The notes beneath the pieces were generated by a model, which did no database searches, was not told the DNA's origin, and was given only the letters and a program-made list of their open reading frames with translations. 64,000 bases of DNA, from assembly GCA_964426415.1 (NCBI GenBank), contig CAYRQM010000002.1, positions 30,960 through 94,959 on the forward strand, written 5' to 3'. Each line of letters opens with the position of its first letter. The stretch's first letter is position 1. A program made the translations under genes and the position numbers. Of the stretch, positions 9,385-17,970 are shown in pieces. Source of the stretch: UBA3792 sp964426415 (GTDB lineage Bacteria > Bacillota > Clostridia > Christensenellales > CAG-138).

Positions 9385-10737
9385 ATGTCGAAGTATTTTG
9401 GAACGGACGGCTTTCGTGGGGAAGCCAACGTCAAACTCACGGTGGAGCATGCGTTCCAAGTAGGACGCTTTCTCGGCTGGTACTACGGCCGCACGCGCAA
9501 AGCAAAGGTCGTGATTGGCAAGGATACGCGGTTGAGCAGCTATATGTTCGAAAACGCCTTGACCGCAGGACTGACCGCATCCGGTGCGGACGTCTATCTG
9601 CTGCACGTCACCACCACGCCTTCGGTGTCTTATGTGACCCGCGTCGAAGATTTTGACCTTGGCATCATGATTTCCGCCAGCCACAACATCTACTACGACA
9701 ACGGCATCAAGCTCATCAACCAAGACGGTGAAAAAATGGAAGACGCCGTCATTGCCGAGATCGAGCGCTATTTGGATCATGAAATTCCCGAAGCGCCGTA
9801 TGCCACCCGCGAAGCCATCGGCAGGGTGGTCGACTATGCGGCGGGACGCAATCGCTACATCGGCTATCTCATCTCCCTTGCGACCCAGTCCTATAAGGGC
9901 ATGCGCATCGGGCTGGACTGCGCGAACGGCAGCACTTGGCAAATTGCAAAGAGCGTGTTTGACGCGCTGGGCGCCGACACCTTCGTCATTCACAACGCGC
10001 CCGACGGCTGCAACGTCAACCGCGACTGCGGCTCCACCCACATCGAATCGCTGCAGCGCTTGGTCGACGAGATGCATTTGGACGTCGGGTTTGCCTTCGA
10101 CGGCGACGCCGACCGCTGCTTGGCGGTGGACGAAACGGGCGCTGTGCTCAACGGCGACCATATCCTGTACATCTACGGATGCTACATGAAGGAGCGCGAC
10201 AAGCTCAAAAACAACACCATCGTCACCACCGTCATGTCCAACTTCGGGCTGTACAAGGCGCTGGACGCGGTGGGCATCCAATACGAAAAAACCGCCGTGG
10301 GCGACAAATACGTCTACGAGAATATGCGCGAGAACGGCCACGCCATCGGCGGCGAGCAAAGCGGCCACATCATCTTCTCTAAGTACGCCAACACAGGCGA
10401 CGGCGTGCTGACCGCCATCAAGCTGATGCAGGTCATTTTGGACAAAAAGACCAAGCTGTCCGCGCTTGCGGCGCCTGTCAAGATGTATCCGCAGGTGCTC
10501 AAGAACGTGGTCGTCACCGACAAGGAACGCACCTTGGCGGACGACGGCGTACAGGCGGCGGTGGATGCGGCTGCCGCTTGCTTGGGCGACAATGGCCGCG
10601 TGCTGCTTCGCGCCAGCGGCACCGAGCCGGTCTTGCGCGTGATGGCGGAAGCAACCACGTTTGCTATGTGCAATGCGCAGGTCGACGACATCATCGACGC
10701 CATGCAGCAGCGCGGATATCTGGTACGGGTGAAATAG
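9385..10737 (+). CDS. glmM: Phosphoglucosamine mutase GlmM
   Basis: A 450-residue enzyme that converts glucosamine-6-phosphate to glucosamine-1-phosphate for peptidoglycan precursors. The N-terminus YFGTDGFRGEAN and the phosphoserine loop ISASHN are typical. The metal-binding loop is FDGDADRCLAVD and the C-terminal phosphate-binding motif is RASGTEPVLRVM. The length matches GlmM (about 450) rather than larger phosphomannomutases. It is followed after one base by an acetyltransferase of the same pathway. Confidence 0.95.
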   Translation: MSKYFGTDGFRGEANVKLTVEHAFQVGRFLGWYYGRTRKAKVVIGKDTRLSSYMFENALTAGLTASGADVYLLHVTTTPSVSYVTRVEDFDLGIMISASHNIYYDNGIKLINQDGEKMEDAVIAEIERYLDHEIPEAPYATREAIGRVVDYAAGRNRYIGYLISLATQSYKGMRIGLDCANGSTWQIAKSVFDALGADTFVIHNAPDGCNVNRDCGSTHIESLQRLVDEMHLDVGFAFDGDADRCLAVDETGAVLNGDHILYIYGCYMKERDKLKNNTIVTTVMSNFGLYKALDAVGIQYEKTAVGDKYVYENMRENGHAIGGEQSGHIIFSKYANTGDGVLTAIKLMQVILDKKTKLSALAAPVKMYPQVLKNVVVTDKERTLADDGVQAAVDAAAACLGDNGRVLLRASGTEPVLRVMAEATTFAMCNAQVDDIIDAMQQRGYLVRVK

Positions 10738-10738
10738 C

Positions 10739-11401
10739 ATGATAGAAATTTCCGAATTGCTCGATTTGGAGCATACCATCGCCAAGGAACTGTTTGCAGG
10801 CAAGACCTACCCGTGGGAGGTGCTTTCCGACCTGTCCGATTTCATCTGCCGCTTGGGGGCGACGCTCCCCAAAGACGAGTTTGCCCATCCCGCAGAAACC
10901 GTGTGGATTGCCAAGGACGCCATCGTGTACCCAAGCGCGTTCATCAACGGTCCCTGCATCATCGACCACGGCGCCGAGGTGCGGCACTGCGCATTCATTC
11001 GCGGCAGCGCCATCATCGGCAAACACTGCGTCGTCGGCAATTCCGCAGAGCTGAAAAACGCTTTGCTGTTCGACAACGTTCAAACGCCGCACTACAACTA
11101 TGTGGGCGATTCCATCTTGGGCTACAAGAGCCACATGGGCGCAGGCGCCGTCACGTCCAACGTCAAAAGCGACAAAACGCTTGTGGTGGTAAAGGACGGC
11201 GAACAACTTTTTCCCACGCTGCGCAAAAAGTTTGGCGCGTGCCTTGGCGACTATGTCGAAATCGGCTGCAACGCCGTTCTGAACCCCGGCACCATCGTCG
11301 GGCGCAACAGCAGCGTCTATCCCACAAGCTGCGTCCGCGGCGTCGTTCCCGCCGACTCCATCCATAAGGATGACGGCACGGTCGTGCAGCGTCACAAATA
11401 A
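10739..11401 (+). CDS. Left-handed beta-helix acyltransferase, GlmU C-domain-like
   Basis: A 220-residue hexapeptide-repeat protein. Regularly spaced I/V-x4 repeats run from about residue 55, with segments such as CIIDHGAEVRHCAFIRGSAI and NSAELKNALLF. The stretch NYVGDSILGYKSHMGAG resembles the GlmU acetyltransferase active region (Tyr-x-Gly-Asp and His/Asn sites). The GlmU uridylyltransferase domain is absent. It starts one base after glmM, so it probably acetylates glucosamine-1-phosphate, the product of GlmM. A separate uridylyltransferase must then exist elsewhere. Substrate is inferred from context. Confidence 0.75.
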   Translation: MIEISELLDLEHTIAKELFAGKTYPWEVLSDLSDFICRLGATLPKDEFAHPAETVWIAKDAIVYPSAFINGPCIIDHGAEVRHCAFIRGSAIIGKHCVVGNSAELKNALLFDNVQTPHYNYVGDSILGYKSHMGAGAVTSNVKSDKTLVVVKDGEQLFPTLRKKFGACLGDYVEIGCNAVLNPGTIVGRNSSVYPTSCVRGVVPADSIHKDDGTVVQRHK

Positions 11402-11428
11402 TATATTTTCTGTTCGCAGCGATTCTGC

Positions 11429-11457
11429 TTGACAAGCAAGCGAACAGGTAGTAAACT
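11429..11457 (+). promoter_or_regulatory. Promoter of rplJ-rplL
   Basis: TTGACA at 11429-11434 and TAAACT at 11452-11457 with a 17-base spacer; the L10 leader starts immediately after. Confidence 0.75.
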
Positions 11458-11463
11458 GTCAAA

Positions 11464-11578
11464 GGTTAAGTTCCGTCGCCATAGACAGCCGGTGTCGCGC
11501 AAGCGAGTAAATCCTGCCGAGGTAGACTCAAACAACGATTTGTTTCAGTCCTCTTGCTATGCGGCGAGAGGACTTTTC
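11464..11578 (+). ncRNA. Ribosomal protein L10 leader (autoregulatory 5' UTR)
   Basis: The transcript between the promoter and rplJ carries the conserved parts of the L10 leader: CCGTCGCCATAGACAGC, a variable hairpin around GTGTCGCGCAAGCGA, and AAATCCTGCCGAGGT. In Bacillales this RNA binds the L10-L12 complex and controls the operon. Here it is followed by a terminator hairpin, so the switch probably acts by attenuation. Confidence 0.85.
11547..11577 (+). terminator. Attenuator hairpin in the L10 leader
   Basis: AGTCCTCT (11547-11554) pairs with AGAGGACT (11567-11574), followed by TTTT, 24 bases before the rplJ start. Its place right after the L10-binding fold fits conditional termination. 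Confidence 0.7.
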
Positions 11579-11600
11579 AATTCTACAAGGAGGTACAACC

Positions 11601-12146
11601 ATGGCAAATGCAAAGATTATCGAAACGAAAGCTGCGCAGGTAGCAGAGGTAGCCGAGAAAATCAAAAAGGCGAAATCTGTCATTCTGTTCGACTATCGCG
11701 GTCTGACCGTTGCCGAAGTGACCGATCTCCGTACCGAAATGCGCAAAGAGGGCATCGAGTATGTCGTTCTCAAGAATCATTGCGTCCGTCGCGCTTGCGA
11801 ATCCGTAGGCATCGACGCAAAGATTGACGATATGCTGCACGGCCCCAGCGCGTTCGCTTTCGGTTACGACGACGCAGTCGCACCGGCGCGCGTTCTCAAG
11901 AACTTCATCAAGAAGTCCAAGAAATGCGAATTCAAGGGCGGCATCGTAGAAGGCACCGTGTCCACGGCAGCCGAAGTCGAAGCGATTGCTGATCTGCCGG
12001 CACGCGAAGTCCTGATCGCGCGCTTGTTGGGCAGCATGATGTCCCCGATCTCCGGTCTTGCAATCGTGCTCGACCAGATCGCAAAGGCAAAGGATGTTCC
12101 TGCAGCTGCAGAAGCGCCTGCCGAAGCACCCGCACAGGAAGCATAA
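11601..12146 (+). CDS. rplJ: 50S ribosomal protein L10
   Basis: A 181-residue stalk base protein that anchors L12 dimers to 23S rRNA. The N-terminal KAKSVILFDYRGLTVAEVTD segment and the helical C-terminal arm for L12 binding are recognisable; the last residues are Ala/Pro/Glu-rich. The ATG at 11601 has AAGGAGG nine bases ahead; an in-frame start at 11559 lies inside the attenuator and is rejected. Confidence 0.96.
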   Translation: MANAKIIETKAAQVAEVAEKIKKAKSVILFDYRGLTVAEVTDLRTEMRKEGIEYVVLKNHCVRRACESVGIDAKIDDMLHGPSAFAFGYDDAVAPARVLKNFIKKSKKCEFKGGIVEGTVSTAAEVEAIADLPAREVLIARLLGSMMSPISGLAIVLDQIAKAKDVPAAAEAPAEAPAQEA

Positions 12147-12197
12147 CCACCAAACGGCATAGCCGTACCAACCAAAAATTTATTAAGGAGAATTACA

Positions 12198-12566
12198 ATG
12201 AATAAGGAACAACTGATTGCAGACATCAAGGCAATGTCCGTATTGGAGCTGAGCGAGCTTGTGAAAGCCCTCGAAGAAGAGTTTGGCGTATCCGCAGCCG
12301 CATCCGCAGTCGCCGTTGCAGGCCCCGCCGCAGCAGCAGAAGAAGTCGAAGAGAAGACCGAGTTTGACGTCATTTTGAAGGACATCGGCGCTGAGAAGAT
12401 CAAGGTCATCAAGGTCGTCCGTGAGCAGACCGGTCTGGGCCTGAAGGAAGCCAAAGAAGTCGTTGACAACGCCCCCAAGGCTGTCAAAGAAGGCATCTCC
12501 AAGGAAGACGCCGAGAAGCTCGTTGCCGCTTTCAAGGAAGTCGGCGCAACCTGCGAAATCAAATAA
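12198..12566 (+). CDS. rplL: 50S ribosomal protein L7/L12
   Basis: A 122-residue acidic stalk protein that recruits translation GTPases. It has the N-terminal dimerisation helices, an Ala-rich hinge (about 35-52) and the compact C-domain with VIKVVREQTGLGLKEAKEVV. TAAGGAG precedes the ATG. It follows rplJ and is closed by a strong terminator. Confidence 0.97.
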   Translation: MNKEQLIADIKAMSVLELSELVKALEEEFGVSAAASAVAVAGPAAAAEEVEEKTEFDVILKDIGAEKIKVIKVVREQTGLGLKEAKEVVDNAPKAVKEGISKEDAEKLVAAFKEVGATCEIK

Positions 12567-12581
12567 TTCCCGCACCCATGG

Positions 12582-12605
12582 AGCCGTCTTCGGGCGGCTT
12601 TTTTT
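12582..12605 (+). terminator. Terminator after rplL
   Basis: AGCCGTC-TTCG-GGCGGCT (one G-T pair) is followed by seven T residues. Confidence 0.9.
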
Positions 12606-12700
12606 GTGTCTTCAAAATTGCAAACGACCTTTGTGACGCATTTCGTTTCCGAATAGTCAAAAGTTCTTTTACAACTATCTGCAATTTGGACACATTTGCA

Positions 12701-12709
12701 TGGTATGCT
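12701..12709 (+). promoter_or_regulatory. Possible extended -10 promoter of the secreted protein gene
   Basis: TGGTATGCT resembles an extended -10 element (TGnTATAAT) 33 bases before the start codon at 12743. No good -35 box is visible, so this is tentative. Confidence 0.3.
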
Positions 12710-12742
12710 CATCGGCAGAAAGAAAAGATTGGCGGTGCAGCG

Positions 12743-13828
12743 ATGAAAACGATTTCCATTTCCGGAGCGATTGCCGTCGTGCTGACACTGGTCATCGCGG
12801 CGGTTTTGGCGTGCCAACCGTCCCAACAGACGGCGCTTGCGGCGACAAGCCCAAATGAAACGGCGCAAGTGGTCGAAACCACGGACAGCGCTGCTCTGAT
12901 CGTACCGGAAACCATCGTAGAGAACACCCAAATCGACGCAACGACGCGCATCTCCTTCGATGCGACGGTCACCGCGTCGCTGCCTGCTGATTATCCCGTT
13001 TTTGAAGCGCGCAGCGTCAAGCTCACAGATGCCGATCTGAACAAGGTTTTAGACAGCTTGCTCAAGAACACGACGTTCTATCCGTGTTCCGCTGCCGAAG
13101 CAAAGGACAACCTTGCACCCGTCACGCCGACGCTCACGTCGCAAGCCGTTTCCTACCGCTTCACAGTACGCGGCAACGTATTCATTTTACAGCTTGTGGC
13201 AGCCGAGAACGGATCAGAAATCACCTTCTGTCCGCAGTCCTTCGATTGGAACGAGGCAGAAGTCTTGTCTTCGGCGCGGGATGCAAGCGGCGTCACGCTT
13301 TCCTACGAGGCGGCAATGGCGGAAGCCATGCGCATTTGCAGCGATTTGGGCGTAGACTACGCCGTGGATTCCGTTGCAATCCGCAAGGATGCATCGGACG
13401 CGGAGTGCGGCTACTGCATCACGCTGCGGCCGCGCATCGGCACGCATACGCTTTCGGGCGCAGCGCTGGGAACCAATGCGTGGGACGGCGGTCGTGTGCG
13501 CATCTGCATCGACGACAGCGGGGTGCTGGCATTCTCCTTCACGCAAAAGTGTGCCACCACCGTGCTGCGCGAAAACGCGTCGCTGCTGTCCTTCGATGCG
13601 ATTCTCTCTGCTGCGAAAGCAGCGTTGGCGTCCACCCTTCAAGACGCCAACGTCACCGTCACCAATGTGAAATTGACCTATGCCTGCGTCGCGGATGCAG
13701 ACAGCAGCACGCGGTATCTGTTCACGCCCGTTTGGATTTTCTATGGCACCGAGCAGCGTGCCGACGGCGTTCCATCCGCAACCGTGCAGCTTGCCTGCGT
13801 CGGCGCAGTGGACGGCGTCGTGTATTAG
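12743..13828 (+). CDS. Secreted or lipoprotein-like protein of unknown function
   Basis: 361 residues. The first about 25 form a signal segment (MKTISISGAIAVVLTLVIAA) followed by VLAC, a poor lipobox because Leu is at -2, so lipoprotein status is uncertain. A low-complexity Ser/Thr/Ala region follows. The rest is a mixed alpha/beta region with repeated DA-x-KA-type helices, reminiscent of PepSY or YycH-like cell-envelope proteins, but no family could be named. The start is the ATG at 12743, giving a clean signal peptide; an upstream in-frame extension runs back into the rplL terminator. Its stop overlaps the stop of the convergent deacetylase gene. Confidence 0.7.
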   Translation: MKTISISGAIAVVLTLVIAAVLACQPSQQTALAATSPNETAQVVETTDSAALIVPETIVENTQIDATTRISFDATVTASLPADYPVFEARSVKLTDADLNKVLDSLLKNTTFYPCSAAEAKDNLAPVTPTLTSQAVSYRFTVRGNVFILQLVAAENGSEITFCPQSFDWNEAEVLSSARDASGVTLSYEAAMAEAMRICSDLGVDYAVDSVAIRKDASDAECGYCITLRPRIGTHTLSGAALGTNAWDGGRVRICIDDSGVLAFSFTQKCATTVLRENASLLSFDAILSAAKAALASTLQDANVTVTNVKLTYACVADADSSTRYLFTPVWIFYGTEQRADGVPSATVQLACVGAVDGVVY

Positions 13829-14655
13829 GCGCCCGTATCCGGGATCGCGCTGCCGTTGTTGTCGATGGCGTACGCGGTATCGGGAATCAAATCCGAAACG
13901 GTCACGAAGGAATAGCCTTGCGCCAGCGCAGTCTCGATCAGCGCGGGCAGGTATTCTTCAATTTTGTAGCCGTTGTTGTGGCACAAAATGATGCTGCCGT
14001 TCGAGAGCTTGGGCAGGACGGCGTTCAGAATCGTTTCCGCACTGCGTTCGGGCTTCCAGTCCACCGTATCAATCGACCATTGCACAACCTCATAGCCCAT
14101 GCCGCGCACGGTCTTCACGACCGTGTCGTTGTATTCGCCGAACGGGGCGCGGAACAGCGTACAGCGCTTTCCCGTCAGCGTTTCAATCTCGTCGTCCAGC
14201 TTTTGCACTTCCTGCGTAATCTGCGACGCGGACTGGCTGTTCATATGCGGGTGGGTGAGGGAATGGTTGCCGATCTCGTGTCCACGCGCCGCAATTTCCC
14301 GCACAAAGTCGGGATACGCCTCCACCCACACGCCGCACAGAAAGAACGTCGCCTTGATGTTGTACCGATCCAACGTGTCCAAAATGAACTCCGTCTTATC
14401 GGTCGCCCAAGCCGCGTCAATGGTGATGGCGAGCAGCGGCTGTTCGCTTTGCACGCTGTACAGCGGAATTTCTCGCGCCGTATAGGGGATGGGGTTCAGC
14501 TCATAGGAATCGACCACCGCCATGGTCGGTTCCGCCTCCGACGGATTTGCTTTCTTGCCGTCAATCAACACGATGCACAGGATCGCTGCGGCTGCCAACG
14601 CCAACACGACGAGCACGGTGATCCAAGCCTTTTTTGAGATGACGATGACTTGCAT
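13825..14655 (-). CDS. Membrane-anchored polysaccharide deacetylase, sporulation PdaB/YlxY-like
   Basis: 276 residues: a short cytoplasmic start, one membrane helix (about 9-32), then a NodB domain acting outside the membrane on peptidoglycan or another GlcNAc polymer. The metal-binding motifs are TIDAAW (Asp) and NHSLTH (His-x3-His); RAPFGEYN and the late ILCHNN motif follow. The DAAW form of motif 1 is typical of sporulation-linked members. The ATG at 14655 has GGAGG seven bases ahead; an in-frame start nine codons earlier lacks one. A SigE-like promoter precedes it. Confidence 0.85.
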   Translation of the reverse strand: MQVIVISKKAWITVLVVLALAAAAILCIVLIDGKKANPSEAEPTMAVVDSYELNPIPYTAREIPLYSVQSEQPLLAITIDAAWATDKTEFILDTLDRYNIKATFFLCGVWVEAYPDFVREIAARGHEIGNHSLTHPHMNSQSASQITQEVQKLDDEIETLTGKRCTLFRAPFGEYNDTVVKTVRGMGYEVVQWSIDTVDWKPERSAETILNAVLPKLSNGSIILCHNNGYKIEEYLPALIETALAQGYSFVTVSDLIPDTAYAIDNNGSAIPDTGA

Positions 14656-14680
14656 GATGATACCTCCGAGCGTTTGGTTC

Positions 14681-14709
14681 ACCTTATGCGTCGGCGTGTT
14701 CCGCTATGT
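14681..14709 (-). promoter_or_regulatory. Possible SigE (mother-cell) promoter of the deacetylase gene
   Basis: Reading the minus strand, ACATAGC (-35) and CATAAGGT (-10) are separated by 14 bases, the SigE spacing. The -10 box matches CATA and the final T of the CATACAnT consensus and resembles the one ahead of spoIVA. Confidence 0.4.
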
Positions 14710-14729
14710 CCAAAATGATGCGGTTGCAC

Positions 14730-14758
14730 TTGATTTATACGATGGAATTCTGTATAAT
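14730..14758 (+). promoter_or_regulatory. Promoter of queA
   Basis: TTGATT at 14730-14735 and a perfect TATAAT at 14753-14758, spacer 17. Transcription should begin near 14765, which rules out any start codon further upstream for queA. Confidence 0.8.
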
Positions 14759-14788
14759 TGGGTGCGACGAAAGGAATGGGGGACGCCA

Positions 14789-15814
14789 TTGAAGACAAGT
14801 GACTTTTATTACGACCTGCCGCACGAGCTGATTGCACAGACGCCTTGCGCCGAGCGCAGCGATTCGCGGCTTTTGACATACCACCGCAGCGACCGCACCA
14901 TCGAAGACGGCGTGTTTTCTGACATTCTTGAAAAGCTGCATCCAAACGACGTATTGGTGCGCAACAATACCCGCGTCATTCCGGCGCGGCTTTTGGGCAC
15001 GCGCGCGGAGACGGGCGGCACAATGGAATTTCTGCTGCTGCGGCGCATCGAGGGCGACGATTGGGAATGCCTGTGCAAGCCCGCAAAGCGTGCAAAGGCG
15101 GGATATCTCTATCGCGTCACCGATTCGCTTGCGTGCGTGGTGCAGGACGATTTGCCCATCGAGGGTGGCAAGCGGGTACGGCTTGTGTATGACGGCATCT
15201 TCGAAGAAGTGCTGGATCGTGCAGGGCAAATGCCGCTTCCACCGTACATCACCACGCGGCTTCAAGACCAAGAGCGGTACCAAACGGTCTATGCGGCGGT
15301 ACGCGGTTCGGCGGCTGCGCCCACGGCAGGGCTGCATTTCACACCGGCGCTTTTGCAGCAAATCCGCGACAAGGGCGTGACGGTGGTGGACATTCTGCTG
15401 CACGTCGGCTTGGGCACGTTCCGTCCCGTTTCCGTCGAAAACGTCGAGGAGCATCACATGCACCGCGAGCATTACGAGGTCTCCGAGCAAGCGGCGCAAA
15501 CCATCAATCGGGTGCGGCAGGCGGGCGGACGCATCGTCTGCGTGGGCACGACGTCCACGCGCACGCTGGAAACGGTCACCGACGACGACGGCGTGGTACA
15601 CGCGGGCATGGGCGAGACGAGCATCTTCATCACACCGGGCTATCGGTTCAAGGCGGTGGATGCGCTCATCACCAACTTCCACTTGCCCGAATCCACGCTG
15701 CTGATGCTGGTTTCCGCGCTTTGCTCCCGTGAAGAAATGCTGGCGGTCTACCGCCACGCGGTCGAAGCGCGCTATCGGTTCTTCTCCTTTGGCGACGCCA
15801 TGTTGATTGAATAG
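14789..15814 (+). CDS. queA: S-adenosylmethionine:tRNA ribosyltransferase-isomerase QueA
   Basis: 341 residues, the usual length of QueA, which moves the ribosyl part of SAM onto preQ1-modified tRNA to form epoxyqueuosine. Conserved segments include FYYDLPHELIAQ, NNTRVIPARLLG, TAGLHFTP, HVGLGTFRPV and TNFHLPESTLLMLVSA. The start is a TTG at 14789: translation then begins with MKTSDFYYDLP as in homologues, and the promoter excludes earlier codons. AAGGA lies 13 bases ahead, so initiation may be weak. It heads queA-tgt. Confidence 0.92.
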   Translation: MKTSDFYYDLPHELIAQTPCAERSDSRLLTYHRSDRTIEDGVFSDILEKLHPNDVLVRNNTRVIPARLLGTRAETGGTMEFLLLRRIEGDDWECLCKPAKRAKAGYLYRVTDSLACVVQDDLPIEGGKRVRLVYDGIFEEVLDRAGQMPLPPYITTRLQDQERYQTVYAAVRGSAAAPTAGLHFTPALLQQIRDKGVTVVDILLHVGLGTFRPVSVENVEEHHMHREHYEVSEQAAQTINRVRQAGGRIVCVGTTSTRTLETVTDDDGVVHAGMGETSIFITPGYRFKAVDALITNFHLPESTLLMLVSALCSREEMLAVYRHAVEARYRFFSFGDAMLIE

Positions 15815-15822
15815 AGGCTATT

Positions 15823-16938
15823 ATGGAACAACCTTTTCACTTTGAACTGCTGCACACCTGCAAGCAAAGCGGCGCACGGCGCGGGCGGCTGACGACGCCG
15901 CACGGCGTCATCGAAACGCCCATCTATATGCCCGTGGGGACGCAAGCCACGGTCAAGGCAATGACGCCGCGTGACCTGAAGGACGTAAACGCCCAAATCA
16001 TCCTCAGCAACACCTACCACCTGTATCTTCGCCCCGGTCATCGGCTTGTGGAGGAGGCGGGCGGGCTGCATCGCTTTATGCATTGGGATCGCCCCATCCT
16101 CACCGACAGCGGCGGGTTTCAAGTGTTCAGCCTTGCGGGCATCAACGACATTCAAGAGGACGGCGTGCTGTTCCGCTCCCACATCGACGGCAGCAAGCAT
16201 TTCTTCACGCCCGAAAAGGTCATGGAAATCGAGCAAGCGCTGGGCGCGGACATCGCCATGTGCTTCGACGAATGTGCAAACGCCAACTCCGACCACACCT
16301 ATGCGCGCAAAGCAATGGAGCGCACCCACCGTTGGGCGGCGCGCTGTCAGGCGGCGCACACCCGCGCGGATCAAGCGCTGTTTGGCATCGTGCAGGGCTG
16401 TGTCTATCCCGATTTGCGGATAGAAAGCGCCAAGACCCTTGCCGACATGGATTTTATCGGCTACGGCATCGGCGGCTTGAGCGTGGGCGAGCCAAAGCCC
16501 GTCATGTACGACATGCTGGAAACAATCATGCCCTATATGCCGAAAGAAAAGCCGCGCTATCTGATGGGCGTCGGCAGCCCCGACTGCCTGTTGGAAGGCA
16601 CGCTGCGCGGCGTCGATATGTTCGACTGCGTCTTGCAGACCCGTGCCGCCCGCAACGGCTTGGCGCTCACAAGATACGGCCGCGTCATGCTGCGCAACAA
16701 AACCTTCGAACACGACTATCGCCCCATCGAGGAAGGCTGCGACTGCTACGCCTGCCAAAACTTTTCCCGTGCCTACATCCGCCATCTCATCAAGGCAAAC
16801 GAGATACTGGCGGCGCAGCTCGTGTCCATGCACAACCTGCGGTTCTCGCTGCGCTTGATGGAGGACGTCCGCACCGCCATCGAGGAGGATCGCTTCGGCA
16901 GCTTTGCCCAATCGCTTTTGGAGCGGGGACTGTTCTGA
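15823..16938 (+). CDS. tgt: Queuine/preQ1 tRNA-guanine transglycosylase
   Basis: 371 residues; replaces G34 of GUN-anticodon tRNAs with preQ1. The TIM barrel includes TPIYMPVGTQATVKAM and the substrate loop ILTDSGGFQVFSL. The catalytic aspartate lies in DTPV-like context VDMFDCVLQTRAARNG, and the zinc site is CDCYAC plus a later His. It is eight bases after queA, the preceding gene of the pathway. The tRNA-His gene in this window (GTG anticodon) would be a target. Confidence 0.95.
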   Translation: MEQPFHFELLHTCKQSGARRGRLTTPHGVIETPIYMPVGTQATVKAMTPRDLKDVNAQIILSNTYHLYLRPGHRLVEEAGGLHRFMHWDRPILTDSGGFQVFSLAGINDIQEDGVLFRSHIDGSKHFFTPEKVMEIEQALGADIAMCFDECANANSDHTYARKAMERTHRWAARCQAAHTRADQALFGIVQGCVYPDLRIESAKTLADMDFIGYGIGGLSVGEPKPVMYDMLETIMPYMPKEKPRYLMGVGSPDCLLEGTLRGVDMFDCVLQTRAARNGLALTRYGRVMLRNKTFEHDYRPIEEGCDCYACQNFSRAYIRHLIKANEILAAQLVSMHNLRFSLRLMEDVRTAIEEDRFGSFAQSLLERGLF

Positions 16939-17396
16939 TGGAAGCCTGTTTGCAGATCCAAACCGAATCCGACATGCTGGCGTTGGGCGAACGCATCGGC
17001 GCGGCGCTTCGGCACGGCGGCTTTGTGGCGCTGTACGGCGATTTGGGCGCGGGCAAGACGGTGTTGGCACGCGGCGTCGGACGCGCTTTGGGCGTAGAAC
17101 GGCTCACCAGTCCCACCTTTACCATCGTACAGGAGTATCCCACCGTTCCCAAGCTGTACCATTTCGATGCGTATCGGCTTGCGGACGAGGACGAGCTGTA
17201 CGCCATCGGGTTTGCCGATTATTGCTCCGAAGAAGCGCTCATCCTAATGGAATGGGCAAATTTGGTTCCCGCATGTCTGCCGCGTGAACGGTTGGATGTG
17301 CAGATTTCGGGCAGCGCGGAAGAGCCGCGCACCGTCCGCATCACGGCGCATGGCGCCGCCTATGAGGCTTTGTTGCATGAAGATCTTGGGCTTTGA
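16938..17396 (+). CDS. tsaE: tRNA t6A biosynthesis ATPase TsaE
   Basis: 152 residues, the standard size. The P-loop GDLGAGKT and the motif LTSPTFTIVQEYP identify TsaE, which drives turnover of the TsaBD complex making threonylcarbamoyl-adenosine at A37. The ATG at 16938 overlaps the tgt stop by one base. Its last 20 bases overlap the start of tsaB, so the cluster is tightly coupled. Confidence 0.93.
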   Translation: MEACLQIQTESDMLALGERIGAALRHGGFVALYGDLGAGKTVLARGVGRALGVERLTSPTFTIVQEYPTVPKLYHFDAYRLADEDELYAIGFADYCSEEALILMEWANLVPACLPRERLDVQISGSAEEPRTVRITAHGAAYEALLHEDLGL

Positions 17397-17970
17397 AACA
17401 ACCGACCAAATTGCATCCGTGGCGCTTTGGCAAGACGGAGAGATTCACTGCGTGCGCATCGATTCCACCTTGCGCCACGCGGAATCCGTGCTGCCCGCCG
17501 CGCAAACCCTGTTGGAATCGCTTGGGCTGACCACCGCCGACATGGACGCATTTGCGGTCGATGTGGGGCCGGGCTCGTTCACGGGCGTGCGCATCGGCGT
17601 CTGCATGGCAAACGCGTTGGGCATGGCGCATCAAAAGCCCGTGGTGGCGGTCAATGCATTAGAAACGCTGGCACAGCCGCATCGCAGCGATGCGCGGGCG
17701 GTGTGCGCGCTGATTGATGCACGCAACGGCAACGGGTACGGCGCGGTGTACTGCGGCGACGCCGTGCTTTCTGCGGTGGACGCCTGCGTGATCGCACCCT
17801 ATTTGGCAGAGCTGCCGCCCGACTGCATCTTGGTCGGCACGGCGACGGACTGCCCGCTTTTGCCCGATGCATCGGATGTGGTGCGCATTGCCGCCAATCG
17901 CACGGGACAGAAACAGGTTTCGCCCCTGTATTGCAAGCTGTCGCAGGCAGAACGGATGTGGAACGCATGA
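17377..17970 (+). CDS. tsaB: tRNA t6A biosynthesis protein TsaB
   Basis: 197 residues (short end of the family). ASKHA fold with the N-terminal strand KILGFETTDQIASVAL and the motif VDVGPGSFTGVRIGVCMANAL. TsaB is the inactive scaffold partner of TsaD. The start at 17377 is the ATG inside the end of tsaE, giving the usual M-K-I-L-G/A start. tsaD itself is not in the window; rimI follows instead, with a four-base overlap. Confidence 0.92.
   Translation: MKILGFETTDQIASVALWQDGEIHCVRIDSTLRHAESVLPAAQTLLESLGLTTADMDAFAVDVGPGSFTGVRIGVCMANALGMAHQKPVVAVNALETLAQPHRSDARAVCALIDARNGNGYGAVYCGDAVLSAVDACVIAPYLAELPPDCILVGTATDCPLLPDASDVVRIAANRTGQKQVSPLYCKLSQAERMWNA

Noticed and set aside
14758..14790. preQ1 riboswitch ahead of queA
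   Set aside because: The leader from the predicted start to the TTG codon is only about 24 bases, too short for the aptamer.
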